A stretch of DNA of 52,221 bases, from NCBI GenBank assembly GCA_964546505.1, contig CAZJJZ010000006.1, forward strand, positions 1 through 52,221, in the 5' to 3' direction. Shown here in pieces: positions 40,388-49,625 of this stretch; the first letter of the stretch is position 1, and each line of letters starts with the position of its first letter. A program made the position numbers and the translations under genes. The notes beneath the pieces were generated by a model. It worked only from the letters and a program-made list of their open reading frames with translations, was not told the origin of the DNA and did no database searches. This stretch comes from CAZJJZ01 sp964546505 (GTDB lineage: Bacteria; Patescibacteriota; Gracilibacteria; UBA1369).

Positions 40388-43300
40388 TTAATAGCTGAAA
40401 GTATAAGTCAAAGTAGTCACATAGCTGCCCGGAGACACTACTGGCGGAATCATCAATTTATACTTAATAGCCGGAATACTCGCAGTTCCTGCAAAACCTT
40501 TGGCATTGGAGAATATTGATAAGGCCGGTTTCATGGTCAAAGAATCAGGATCGTTTAAAGTTTGTTCAACGGTTAAATTCGCGGAATTATCGAAACCGAA
40601 ACAACCCATACAAGTTGGCTGAGTTAAGCTGCTAACAGAAAGTACGGCGGCTTCTTCACTACCACTCAACACATTGTCCTGGCCCTGAATCAAATATTTG
40701 TCTGTAGTAGCATCTTTGAAGAATTCCGAAATCTGGACAGTTAAACTTACCGGATCGGCTCCACAACCTGGAGTTCCAGATCTTTGGTCTTGAATGGAAA
40801 AAGCAGGCTGTGTAGCGTAGGTAGCAATAGCTTGACTGGATACATTTGGTACTTGAATACCAGCTTCAAGTTCATCAGCATCAAAAATCAAATTATCCAA
40901 AGTGCCAATAATTATTGGCGAAGCCCCACAAGTCACTTCTTGAGAAGCACAGACACTATTAGGGTCTAAAGGATTACAGGTCCCGCCTCCAGCCGCACTG
41001 GGGGTTGCTAACAGGCTATTGGAAGCAGGAGAATTAACACCTGAAAGATTAGTGAAGATAACAAAACGATATTGAGTTCCATTGGTTAAGCCTGTCACCG
41101 TATAATTCAAATTGGTGCTGGAAGTATTAATGAGAGTACAGTTAGGATTATTGAAATTAGAGATATCACTGACGGAACAAGTAGCGGCATCACCGTATTG
41201 AACGTAATAACTGGAAACACCACCAGTGCCAGCCGTCCAATTCAAGCTTACTTGAGTATTACCAACATTTGCCGAATTCAAAGTAGGTGCCCCAGGAGGC
41301 ATTGTTGCCGCTATACCATCATCCCAAGCACCAACATCTGGAGTCGCACTACGAGCACTATTCCTTTGGTCAACATTTACTCCCACTATTGAATGTCCCG
41401 CATTCAAAGCCGGGCTTCCTGAAAGTAAAGCGTAAAATGGAGGAAAAGCCGTTGAAGTATTGAAAGTATCAAGGAGAGGATTGACATTGGTCATATCACC
41501 AGCAGCAGTGAAACCATTACAACCATTGTCATTACCAATTATATTATCACCCAATGAGGTAAATGGAGAGCTTGGGCTTGCTGTATAGCAATCCACAGAA
41601 GGAGCTCCCGAAGTTGTATTTCCCGCAATAATCGTATTTTCTACATTAATCACCGAGCCTGTACCCAGACTGCCTAGGAACAAACCGCCACCTATACTAA
41701 AGGCTTGATTCTCAGAAAAAGTTGAAAATCTGATGTTACTGGTTGCATTCTGTAGTGGCACACCATTATCGTTAAACGCGATTGCACCTCCGATCGAGTT
41801 ACTACTATTCTGAGCAAATGTGGTATTGGTAATATTCACCGGACTCCGATCAACTAACATCGCTCCACCCGGTGCGCTTGAAGAGTTGTTATAAAAAGAA
41901 GATTTTTCGATTGAAACTGTAGGCAGCTCACTAACTACCAAACCACCTCCCGTTGAATTTGTGGAAGTATTATCAGAAATAATGGAATTTGTAAGATTTA
42001 AATTTCCTGTAGGGCCTTTTAAGTAGGCACCTCCACCGCTTCCGCCTAAATTAGTTATATTGTAATCAATAGTAGTCTGATCTATTGATAGAAAAGCACC
42101 TTCTCCATTAATCCCGGCACCATTGTCATCTGAAGTGTTACCAGAAATTGAGGAGTTATTAATATTAAGAATTGTACCACCGTATGCTCCGATGCCACCA
42201 CCTTTGATCGAATTATTATTGCTCACAGTAGAGTTGCTCAAATTAATTGTAGCATCCCACATAGACAAAATACCTCCACCATATTTTGACGGCGACGTAG
42301 TTGAGCCGGCAGCAGAATTGCCAGAGATAGTAGTGTTTTCAATATTCAATACTCCATTAGTAGAGGTTCCTATCCCTCCACCCACATTATCTTCGCCACC
42401 AGAAATTGTATTATTATTAATTGTGGAGTTTGTGATAGTTAAATCTACATTAGATCCTTCTGTATAAATGCCACCCGCAGAAATGCTGGAAGAAACAACA
42501 CTGTTTTGACTAATATCAGTTCCGTTAATAGTTACAGGAATATTGCTGTAACCAGAAATGTAAATACCACCAGCTACACTTGAAGAAGCTGATCCACCGA
42601 ACGGAGAAGTGGCACCCTGTAAGTTATTATTTTTAACTTCAACTATACCTGTTAAATTAATAGCCGTTGCAGAGCTACCAATTAATTCCAAACCTGCTGC
42701 ACACAAACTACAATTACTTTTTACATTGTTGTTAACCCTAATATTCTCTAAGTAGAGAGCTGGAGAGCCTGCAACTGTAGCAGGAAAACTACCACTCAAT
42801 CTAAGACCACCTGCTTGACCTCCCTCAATTTGAACATCTTTCATGTATAGCGTACCTGGAATAGGTGTTGCACCTGGCACTTGACGAATATGCACATACC
42901 CTACATTCGTATCAGTTCCTGTAGAACTCAAAAACTGTACATTGTCCAAAGTTAAGAATGACTCTTCAGAAAGTATGCCATTTGAGTTTCCTTCGACAAT
43001 GGAGTTGGTTAAATCAAATTGTGTATTATATGTTGTTTTAATTGCCAGTGCATTAGAATTGGAAGAAATGCTGATGTTATCAATCAAACAAACACTATTG
43101 AAGCTACAGTCAATCATTGGTGTGTTCCCAAGCGATTGTGTGATACTGCCACCATTTATAGTTAAATTTGCTCCAGTAGTTCCATTAACGTTAAAACCAC
43201 CATAGGTTTGGTCTATATAAACGTTAGTAATGTTTACTGTTCCTTCTTCGGCAATATTAACTCGATCATAATTACTGTTTGTAATTTTCAAACCATTTCC

Positions 43301-44899
43301 CACAGGAGTTGAAGGTGTAAATTGAGCAGTTGAATTTTGGGTTACGAAAATGGGATAAGAATTACAGTTTGACTGCGAGTTATTACCATTGCTATCTATA
43401 TCGATATCCTGGAACTGTACATTGGAAGGAGTGCCAGAAATATTATCAATTCTGAAGATTGGACTTCCACATGATCCGGAGTAAGTATTGAGTTCAAACC
43501 TATTGAATCCATTTTGAAAATCAATATTAGACGAGTTTATCTCGATCAAATAATCGCTAGAAAAATTGTTTACAAATGTAACATTCGTAAAGGGTTTAAC
43601 GCCGCTAAAGTTATTAAAATACACTAAGTTGCTACCATGAGATATAAACTGAACATTTTCAACATCAACTGTAGAATTCCCATTAAAATATATTACCGAA
43701 CCCTCACCTGCGGTATTATTACCTTGTAAAGTCGCATTAGAAAGTAAAAAGGTAGTTCCACTACCCACATAATAAATACCACCCTTAGACACAGCGCTAT
43801 TTCCTCCTAGGGAGTTAAACACAATGCTTTGATTGTAGGTTACGCTATTTCCATCAGCAAAGTAAACCGCACCACCATTATTTCCGGCGGCATTACCACC
43901 AAATGATGTATAAACATCTAAACTAAGATTGCCGCTAGAACCAGATAAATAAGCAATTCCTCCTCCATTTCCAAATGCAGTGTTGATAGCAGTCGAGTTG
44001 GCTTGATTCCCATTAATACCAGTATTATCTACATCAATGTTTACGGTGGATTCAACGGCAATACCACCACCGTTACCATTATTTCCAGAGAAACCCGCAT
44101 TGTTTCCAGATAAAGAAGCTACAGATAAAGTTACCGATCCATTCTCGGCATAAATACCCCCACCATCTCCATTCGATCGGTTGCTGGAAATTACTCCATT
44201 ATTCACAACTGCCAAACTTCCATTTTCCAAATAAACACCCCCACCTTTACTGCTAGCCAAACCGCTGGCAACAGTGCCACCGTCCACATTTAGAGTGCCA
44301 TTTTCAATATAGATATTACCGCCTGAAGTAGCTTGATTGTTGTTCAATGAGGCTCCGCTTGTAAGATTAACTATTCCCTGCTTTAAATAAATCGCCCCAC
44401 CATTGGTAGCAACACTAGCGTCGGACGGATTCCCATTACCTATCCTCGCCCCACTGCTAAACGTCAGGCTGCCAACATTTTCCACGTAAATTGCTCCACC
44501 CAAAGTAGCACTTCCATTCAAAATCGTTAATCCATTTGTCAAAATCACATTCTCACCAGGAGCATTGATGTTAAAAATACGATTGGCATCTCCTCCACTC
44601 AAGGTCCTGCCTTGTCCCAGAACGGTAACGCCTTTCGTTATACTGATCTCTGAGCTTAGATTGATAGTTCCAAATGCTGCTCCTAAATCCACAGCATCTG
44701 AAATTCCATAATCTATGCCAGTACAGCCACCAAAATCCGCGCCGTTATTAATAGAAGTAATCGCTTCTCTCAATGAACAATTTATTCCCGTTCCGTTTTC
44801 ATCCACTAACGTGTTCACAGAAATCGTCGCCGCACTCGCTACACCACTGATTGTCAGGGAGGCAGCTAAGGCTATTAAGTATATTTTGAATTTTTTCAT
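40388..44899 (-). CDS. secreted CSLREA-domain beta-helix surface protein with Fn3 domain
   Basis: 1503 residues. Signal peptide MKKFKIYLIALAASLTISGV with cleavage near ASA|AT. CSLREAITSINNG (CSLREA motif) at about residue 40. Next come about 1100 residues of Asn/Gly/Ser-rich repeats such as GGAIYVENVGSLTF, GGGIYAENGSVTLSV and NNSSISGNTSDDNGAGING, typical of right-handed parallel beta-helix (polymorphic-outer-membrane-like) folds. A fibronectin type III domain follows (GAPTLNSANVGNTQVSLNWT), then a beta-rich C-terminal domain. No sortase motif or clear outer-membrane barrel. Likely an adhesin or cell-surface protein. Start at 44899 rather than 44923, because it begins the signal peptide. Confidence 0.88.
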   Translation of the reverse strand: MKKFKIYLIALAASLTISGVASAATISVNTLVDENGTGINCSLREAITSINNGADFGGCTGIDYGISDAVDLGAAFGTINLSSEISITKGVTVLGQGRTLSGGDANRIFNINAPGENVILTNGLTILNGSATLGGAIYVENVGSLTFSSGARIGNGNPSDASVATNGGAIYLKQGIVNLTSGASLNNNQATSGGNIYIENGTLNVDGGTVASGLASSKGGGVYLENGSLAVVNNGVISSNRSNGDGGGIYAENGSVTLSVASLSGNNAGFSGNNGNGGGIAVESTVNIDVDNTGINGNQANSTAINTAFGNGGGIAYLSGSSGNLSLDVYTSFGGNAAGNNGGAVYFADGNSVTYNQSIVFNSLGGNSAVSKGGIYYVGSGTTFLLSNATLQGNNTAGEGSVIYFNGNSTVDVENVQFISHGSNLVYFNNFSGVKPFTNVTFVNNFSSDYLIEINSSNIDFQNGFNRFELNTYSGSCGSPIFRIDNISGTPSNVQFQDIDIDSNGNNSQSNCNSYPIFVTQNSTAQFTPSTPVGNGLKITNSNYDRVNIAEEGTVNITNVYIDQTYGGFNVNGTTGANLTINGGSITQSLGNTPMIDCSFNSVCLIDNISISSNSNALAIKTTYNTQFDLTNSIVEGNSNGILSEESFLTLDNVQFLSSTGTDTNVGYVHIRQVPGATPIPGTLYMKDVQIEGGQAGGLRLSGSFPATVAGSPALYLENIRVNNNVKSNCSLCAAGLELIGSSATAINLTGIVEVKNNNLQGATSPFGGSASSSVAGGIYISGYSNIPVTINGTDISQNSVVSSSISAGGIYTEGSNVDLTITNSTINNNTISGGEDNVGGGIGTSTNGVLNIENTTISGNSAAGSTTSPSKYGGGILSMWDATINLSNSTVSNNNSIKGGGIGAYGGTILNINNSSISGNTSDDNGAGINGEGAFLSIDQTTIDYNITNLGGSGGGAYLKGPTGNLNLTNSIISDNTSTNSTGGGLVVSELPTVSIEKSSFYNNSSSAPGGAMLVDRSPVNITNTTFAQNSSNSIGGAIAFNDNGVPLQNATSNIRFSTFSENQAFSIGGGLFLGSLGTGSVINVENTIIAGNTTSGAPSVDCYTASPSSPFTSLGDNIIGNDNGCNGFTAAGDMTNVNPLLDTFNTSTAFPPFYALLSGSPALNAGHSIVGVNVDQRNSARSATPDVGAWDDGIAATMPPGAPTLNSANVGNTQVSLNWTAGTGGVSSYYVQYGDAATCSVSDISNFNNPNCTLINTSSTNLNYTVTGLTNGTQYRFVIFTNLSGVNSPASNSLLATPSAAGGGTCNPLDPNSVCASQEVTCGASPIIIGTLDNLIFDADELEAGIQVPNVSSQAIATYATQPAFSIQDQRSGTPGCGADPVSLTVQISEFFKDATTDKYLIQGQDNVLSGSEEAAVLSVSSLTQPTCMGCFGFDNSANLTVEQTLNDPDSLTMKPALSIFSNAKGFAGTASIPAIKYKLMIPPVVSPGSYVTTLTYTFSY

Positions 44900-44946
44900 T
44901 TTTTTGTATTTATTTTTTGCCAATTACTATTATACACCATTAAGTA

Positions 44947-44974
44947 TTGCATTCCAATAAAAAAGTGTTATCAT
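44947..44974 (+). promoter_or_regulatory. putative promoter
   Basis: TTGCAT, 16 bases, TATCAT, 39 bases before the ATG of the next gene. Confidence 0.5.
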
Positions 44975-45013
44975 ATTCTTCCAGTGTTGATAGCTTGATA
45001 ATCAACCACCATT

Positions 45014-45826
45014 ATGGAGAAATACTTTGTGCAATCTTCCCAGGAATATTTGAGGCAATGGGGCGATTTTCCGATGGAGCAACTGGACAGGTGGGAGGAG
45101 TTAACGGCTAAAAATCCAGAAATCTCCGAGCAGGAAAAACAGCGCTCCTCCGGTGAATTAAAGGAGTTTCGTGCTTTCGTAGCCATTCAAAAACGACGCG
45201 CAGACACGCTTCGCCAAATCCAGGCTGCTACCGGCCTGCAAATGGACGTAGCTAGTATGGAAGAGTCCACTAATGTTGCCGCTTTCGTAACCACTGACAA
45301 TTTCCAAGCCCACATTGTGGAAAGTACTTTGGATAGTCCAGCAGTTGCCATGCACGCGGCTTATCATGAAAAAGAACACACCCTCAATCGCATCACCGAA
45401 CTCGATGCCAAAAAAATTCTTCCTCCCAAAGATTTAGAGTACTTAAGCCAAAAAGCAGCTCTACCAAACCTGGCAGAAACCGATTTAATGGAAGGGTTCA
45501 ATGACCTCTCCACCAAACTCAAAAATCCCAATCCCCAGGAAACCGGTTACAGCGATAAAGAAGTACCCGCAGCTGAAAAGCTAGAAGAACTCGCCCAAGC
45601 ACAACTCAATATTTCCCTCTTGGAAATTTTTCGCTCCGGCAACAAAGCTAAACTGGAAAGAGCCATTCGCGACTTGGTTGATGCTCTGCAAGTTGCTGAT
45701 ATTAGAAAGGAATTGGGCTTGCCAACTGCGGAAAAAACACCAGGTATGACTAGTCAAAACAGTCCATCGATAGCGACTGCAAATCGATTTATCGCTGCCA
45801 ATCAGACTCAATTACAAGCTGCTTAA
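45014..45826 (+). CDS. hypothetical protein with HExxH motif
   Basis: 270 residues. The central segment AVAMHAAYHEKEHTLNRITE contains an HExxH (HEKEH), the zinc-metallopeptidase signature, within a helix, preceded by a strand-like NFQAHIVESTLDSPAV. No signal peptide. The rest is helical and acidic with a Gln-rich tail. A metallopeptidase role is plausible but the family is not recognised. It is followed 7 bases later by a 53-residue gene in the same direction. Confidence 0.65.
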   Translation: MEKYFVQSSQEYLRQWGDFPMEQLDRWEELTAKNPEISEQEKQRSSGELKEFRAFVAIQKRRADTLRQIQAATGLQMDVASMEESTNVAAFVTTDNFQAHIVESTLDSPAVAMHAAYHEKEHTLNRITELDAKKILPPKDLEYLSQKAALPNLAETDLMEGFNDLSTKLKNPNPQETGYSDKEVPAAEKLEELAQAQLNISLLEIFRSGNKAKLERAIRDLVDALQVADIRKELGLPTAEKTPGMTSQNSPSIATANRFIAANQTQLQAA

Positions 45827-45833
45827 CAATATT

Positions 45834-45995
45834 ATGTCTAGCAAAACTACCAGCAATTTCGAAAAATACACTTATGGACCGGTTCTGGACCTGGCCGAAA
45901 AAAGTGTCAATTTTGTTGTGAGCATCCCCTTCAAAGCCATTCGTGCCATTATTAGAGGAGTAGAAAATGCCGTCAAAGACACCTTGAATACCTAA
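45834..45995 (+). CDS. hypothetical 53-residue protein
   Basis: MSSKTTSNFEKYTYGPVLDL... with a hydrophobic, amphipathic middle (SVNFVVSIPFKAIRAIIRGV) and a polar end. It starts 7 bases after the HExxH gene and is probably translated from the same message. Codon use fits the window. It could be a membrane-associated small protein. Confidence 0.5.
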   Translation: MSSKTTSNFEKYTYGPVLDLAEKSVNFVVSIPFKAIRAIIRGVENAVKDTLNT

Positions 45996-46163
45996 TTCCC
46001 TCCCACTGCGTTCTCCACTTCATTTCTCACCCCAGAACAAAACCACCACCCGAGCAAACATTTTCAGTTGACTTAAATCCACGCTTTCTTCTATTATTGG
46101 CGCGCTTTTTATGACGCGGCCCCACCTCTCAAAACTCATTGGCGCGCCAGTTCATCCACAATC

Positions 46164-46239
46164 CGCCACTTTAGCTCAGCTGGTAGAGCAACCGCCTTGT
46201 AAGCGGTAGGTCGTCGGTTCGAATCCGACAAGTGGCTCC
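46164..46239 (+). tRNA. tRNA-Thr (TGT)
   Basis: Acceptor GCCACTT/AAGTGGC, D-arm AGCTCAGCTGGTAGAGC, anticodon arm ACCGC-CTTGTAA-GCGGT with TGT, T-arm GTCGGTTCGAATCCGAC, encoded CCA. 76 nt. Confidence 0.96.
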
Positions 46240-46302
46240 AGAATATTAAATGAAACATTTTTTCAGATGCCTTTTTAGTTTTAAAAAAATTACCACTCAT
46301 AC

Positions 46303-46333
46303 TTGACAAAACAAATAAAAATATTGTTATCAT
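46303..46333 (+). promoter_or_regulatory. promoter of GC-rich gene 3
   Basis: TTGACA (46303-46308), then TATCAT (46328-46333) at a long 19-base spacing, or TGTTAT at 16. Confidence 0.5.
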
Positions 46334-46393
46334 ACAATATTGGCAGAATAGTTCAAAAAATAGTCTGCTAGATCTTTGAAAGAAAGGAAGACG

Positions 46394-46588
46394 ATGAGGT
46401 TGACCAAGATCAGGAGGGTTACCAAGGGGGAGGAAATCCTAAGCATCCATAGGGAAGTCGCCCACGGCTATCGCTCCTATGCGATGGCTTCAAGGCTCTC
46501 AAGAGAGTCATGGTGCGCAACGCTAGGCGCTTTCCAGCAACTCCTGGCCGAAGGCCTGGTTGAGCACTACATCGCCAAGGACTACTAG
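46394..46588 (+). CDS. hypothetical 64-residue protein, GC-rich island 3
   Basis: MRLTKIRRVTKGEEILSIHR... is a small basic helical protein. Its G+C content is clearly higher than the flanking DNA. A strong Shine-Dalgarno AGAAAGGAAG precedes the ATG at 46394; the earlier ATG at 46376 lacks one. The leader closely resembles that of the gene at 51378. A GC-rich hairpin follows. Confidence 0.65.
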   Translation: MRLTKIRRVTKGEEILSIHREVAHGYRSYAMASRLSRESWCATLGAFQQLLAEGLVEHYIAKDY

Positions 46589-46603
46589 CATCACCCTTTC
46601 TTC

Positions 46604-46624
46604 GGGCGGCGCTCCGCGCCGCCC
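46604..46624 (+). terminator. GC-rich hairpin after GC-rich gene 3
   Basis: GGGCGGCGC-TCC-GCGCCGCCC, a perfect 9-bp stem. There is no proper T-run, so termination strength is uncertain. Confidence 0.55.
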
Positions 46625-46752
46625 TCTTCCCAAAAATAAACTTGCCATTTTAAGCGAATCTCCCTATATTTATCGGGCAATTTCCTAAATTTGTGCAATC
46701 CTCCAAGCGATTGCGGTGCATCTCAATCAGGAAATTTGTCAATTCACAAACT

Positions 46753-46838
46753 GGGCGGGTACTCAAGCGGTCAACGAGGGCAGACTGTAAATCTGCTGGC
46801 TTCGGCCTACACAGGTTCAAATCCTGTCCCGCCCACCA
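46753..46838 (+). tRNA. tRNA-Tyr (GTA)
   Basis: Class II tRNA: acceptor GGGCGGG/CCCGCCC, anticodon arm GCAGA-CTGTAAA-TCTGC with GTA, a long variable arm (TGGCTTCGGCC), T-arm ACAGGTTCAAATCCTGT, discriminator A and encoded CCA. 86 nt. Confidence 0.96.
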
Positions 46839-47082
46839 TATAGCACAGTAGCCTAGTCACAAGACTCTAGGCCTCTTTCACAACTAAAAAAACTATTCTA
46901 GTCAAATCTAGCTCACAAGCAAAAATAGAAGACCAGAACTCACGGGAATATGAGTTACTCGATCTTGTCAAATCCTCTACCAATTGAAAGGGCTGTTCCA
47001 TGTGCTGGGAACTTAAATAAGCCAATTCTATCCATATTACAATACCAGGCTATTATTAGCTAGCTACATAGTTAAATTTTTT

Positions 47083-48357
47083 TTATTTTTCCAATTTTCC
47101 CTTAATTTTTCCTTCATGACCGCGGTCAGTGGGAAAATAATAACGCCGGCCAATTAATTGATCCGGTAAATGTTGTTGATCAACCTTGGCGTCGGCAAAA
47201 TCATGAGCGTACTGATACCCCTTTCCATAACCCCATTCTTTCATCATTTTGGTAGGAGCATTGCGAATGTGCAGCGGTACTTCCAAATTACCCATTTCGG
47301 CAATATCAGATTTGATCGCATTTATTGCAGCATAAACGGCATTGGATTTGGGAGCTGTGGCCAAATGAACCACCGCTTGCCCCAAACTTACTTCACATTC
47401 CGGAAGACCAATAAAATGACAGGCTTGTTGCGCGGCAATGGCTGTTTGTAAAGCAAAAGGATCAGCCATGCCAATATCCTCGCTGGCAAAGCGCACCAGG
47501 CGCCGAGCAATATAAAGTGGATCTTCGCCACCTGCTAACATTCTCATCATCCAATACAACGCTCCATCGGGATCACTATCTCGCAAAGATTTATGTAAAG
47601 CGGAAATAATATTATAATGTTCCTCTCCTTTTTTGTCATAGCGCAGGAATTTTTTCTGCAAAATCTGTTTAACTTCCTCCAATGAAATTTCTTCTGATTC
47701 AGAAAATCTCAAGACCATTTCCAATTGATTGAGCAAAGTCCGCGCGTCGCCATTAGCCATTCCCACCAAAAATCCCACCGCGTCGGCCTGCAGCCGCCGC
47801 GCCTTCCCCTCCCCCTGCAACTCAGCGACGCGCTGCAAAGCCCTGGCCAAAATCTCTGCCAAAGCCTCCGCTGAAAGCTGTTTAAACAGAAACACCTGTG
47901 CCCGCGAAAGCAAAGCAGAATTTACTTCAAAAGAAGGATTTTCGGTCGTGGCACCAATCAATACTACCGTGCCGTTTTCCGTGTGTGGCAACAGTGCGTC
48001 CTGTTGGCCTTTGTTAAAACGATGAATTTCATCCACAAAAAGAATAGTTTTACTTCCCAGCCTCTTCATTGCCTCAGCCTCTTCCACCACTTTTCTAATC
48101 TCTGCCACGCCTGCGGCAACAGCAGAAATAGTCACAAAATTTGATTTGGTCTGCTTAGCAATGATTTGAGCCAAAGTAGTTTTTCCTACCCCCGGAGGAC
48201 CGTAAAAAATCATGCTCTGGGCCATATCGGATTCCACCATTTTGCGCAGCAGGCCACGCTCTCCAACCAATTCCTCTTGACCAAAAAACTCCTCCAGACT
48301 GGTAGGTCTTAGCAAATATGCCAAAGGTTCTCCAAGTTGATAACTACGCGCTGCCAT
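47083..48357 (-). CDS. rarA: replication-associated recombination AAA+ ATPase RarA/MgsA
   Basis: 424 residues: GQEELVGERGLLRKM, Walker A FYGPPGVGKTTLAQ, Walker B ILFVDEIHRFNKGQQDAL, sensor 1 IGATTENPSFEVNSALLSRA, and the C-terminal tetramerisation domain (AEMGNLEVPLHIRNAPTKMM, KEWGYGKGYQYAHDF). RarA acts at stalled forks, helping to unload or rearrange replication proteins. The ATG at 48357 is chosen; a TTG directly before it is in frame. The 99-residue orphan lies just upstream on the same strand. Confidence 0.95.
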   Translation of the reverse strand: MAARSYQLGEPLAYLLRPTSLEEFFGQEELVGERGLLRKMVESDMAQSMIFYGPPGVGKTTLAQIIAKQTKSNFVTISAVAAGVAEIRKVVEEAEAMKRLGSKTILFVDEIHRFNKGQQDALLPHTENGTVVLIGATTENPSFEVNSALLSRAQVFLFKQLSAEALAEILARALQRVAELQGEGKARRLQADAVGFLVGMANGDARTLLNQLEMVLRFSESEEISLEEVKQILQKKFLRYDKKGEEHYNIISALHKSLRDSDPDGALYWMMRMLAGGEDPLYIARRLVRFASEDIGMADPFALQTAIAAQQACHFIGLPECEVSLGQAVVHLATAPKSNAVYAAINAIKSDIAEMGNLEVPLHIRNAPTKMMKEWGYGKGYQYAHDFADAKVDQQHLPDQLIGRRYYFPTDRGHEGKIKGKLEK

Positions 48358-48369
48358 CAAATAAATTTA

Positions 48370-48669
48370 TTAAATTTCCCGCATTAGCTTTTCCAGGTAT
48401 TGTTCATCTTGCTGTTTAGATAACGCCTCTCTAAAGCCTGTCACCACTTTGGTCTGATCCTTTTCCAATATTTCATCCACCAATAAACGAGCTATTTCAG
48501 CGTCAAAATCCCGCCCTGAAACTTCCAAATTCAATAATTTTTCCAAACCGCCGATGACATTGGGGTTACCAGACAACACACTGGCTTTTAAAGCACCTTG
48601 CTGTACTTTTTTTAAATTTCTGAATCCTTTGGACAGCTGTAATTTTTCTAATAGTTCTTTGACATTCAT
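48370..48669 (-). CDS. hypothetical 99-residue protein
   Basis: MNVKELLEKLQLSKGFRNLK... is a helical, charged protein with no known domain. It ends 12 bases before the rarA start, so it is probably co-transcribed. The ATG at 48669 follows a hydrophobic TTG/ATA stretch that is unlikely to be coding. Confidence 0.6.
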   Translation of the reverse strand: MNVKELLEKLQLSKGFRNLKKVQQGALKASVLSGNPNVIGGLEKLLNLEVSGRDFDAEIARLLVDEILEKDQTKVVTGFREALSKQQDEQYLEKLMREI

Positions 48670-48814
48670 TTTGATAATAATCAGCAAATTCGATCTCTGT
48701 CTAGATCTTAAAACTTGGCTAAGAATAAATCAAATTAACTTTTTTGTAATATCTTTACCTCAATCGTAGTTATATCTTTCGCAAACCGCTTATATCATTT
48801 AATCACAAAAAAAT

Positions 48815-49519
48815 ATGAAAAAGCTCAGCACTTCACTTTTTACCGGTTTATTAGCCTTATCGCTAATTGCCACTCCGGCTTTCGCAGCCACCCCAACCGA
48901 ACGTTCTATTTCAGTCAGTGCCGTCGGAAAGTATCAGGTCAAACCAGATATCGCCGTAATTACCATTGGCGTTGAAACTCAAGGTAAGACAGCAGGTGCG
49001 ACACAAAGAGCCAATCGTGCTCAGGTACAATCTTTGATGGAGAAGTTGACCTCCTTCTCAGTCAAAAAAGAAGATATCCAGAACACTTGGTATTCGATTT
49101 ATCCGCAATATGACTACACCGATCCCAACAATCGTAAGTTAACCGGCTATATTGCTAGCCAAAACTTGTCTGTTAAAGTTGCGAATTTAGATAAAGTAAC
49201 TGATTTACTTGATGCAGTTTCTGACAATGATGGTATTATCAGCATTAATAATGTTGAATATCGTGCAGAAAAGGCCGAAAAGGCAGTTGATGCCGCCAGA
49301 GAATTGGCTGTCAAAGAAGCTGCTTCCAAAGCAGAAAAATTAGCCAAAGCCATTGGTAAAAAAGTAGGCGAGGTCATGACCATCAGTGAAAGCACAGATT
49401 CTGGTGTCATCTATGGCGGTGCCTCAGGTGGTATGGTCGACGCCAAGCCTGCAAGCTTGATTCCTGGTTCTGTCGAAATCACTGTTTGGCTAAACGTGAT
49501 GTACGAATTGGTGAAGTAA
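48815..49519 (+). CDS. SIMPL-domain (DUF541) exported protein
   Basis: 234 residues: signal peptide (KLSTSLFTGLLALSLIATPA, cleavage near AFA|AT), then the SIMPL fold: RSISVSAVGKYQVKPDIAVI, QSLMEKLTSFSVKKEDIQNT, YPQYDYTDPNNRKLTGYIAS, and a closing VEITVWLNVMYEL. Members of this family are secreted or periplasmic, sometimes called oxidative-stress or kinase-interacting proteins. A strong terminator follows. Confidence 0.9.
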   Translation: MKKLSTSLFTGLLALSLIATPAFAATPTERSISVSAVGKYQVKPDIAVITIGVETQGKTAGATQRANRAQVQSLMEKLTSFSVKKEDIQNTWYSIYPQYDYTDPNNRKLTGYIASQNLSVKVANLDKVTDLLDAVSDNDGIISINNVEYRAEKAEKAVDAARELAVKEAASKAEKLAKAIGKKVGEVMTISESTDSGVIYGGASGGMVDAKPASLIPGSVEITVWLNVMYELVK

Positions 49520-49548
49520 TTGCTTTATCAAAATCGCCCTAGAACAGC

Positions 49549-49586
49549 GCCGCGCCCCCTCAAACAAGCAAGGGGCGCGGCTTTTT
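49549..49586 (+). terminator. intrinsic terminator
   Basis: GCCGCGCCCC/GGGGCGCGGC stem with TTTTT, after the SIMPL-domain gene. Confidence 0.9.
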
Positions 49587-49625
49587 GATTTATCAAACAA
49601 AGATAATATCTATAGTTGACATTTC

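Noticed and set aside
40388..44899. Repetitive stretches as a CRISPR array or tandem DNA repeat
   Set aside because: Similarity is at the protein level (beta-helix rungs), with variable spacing and no identical repeats.
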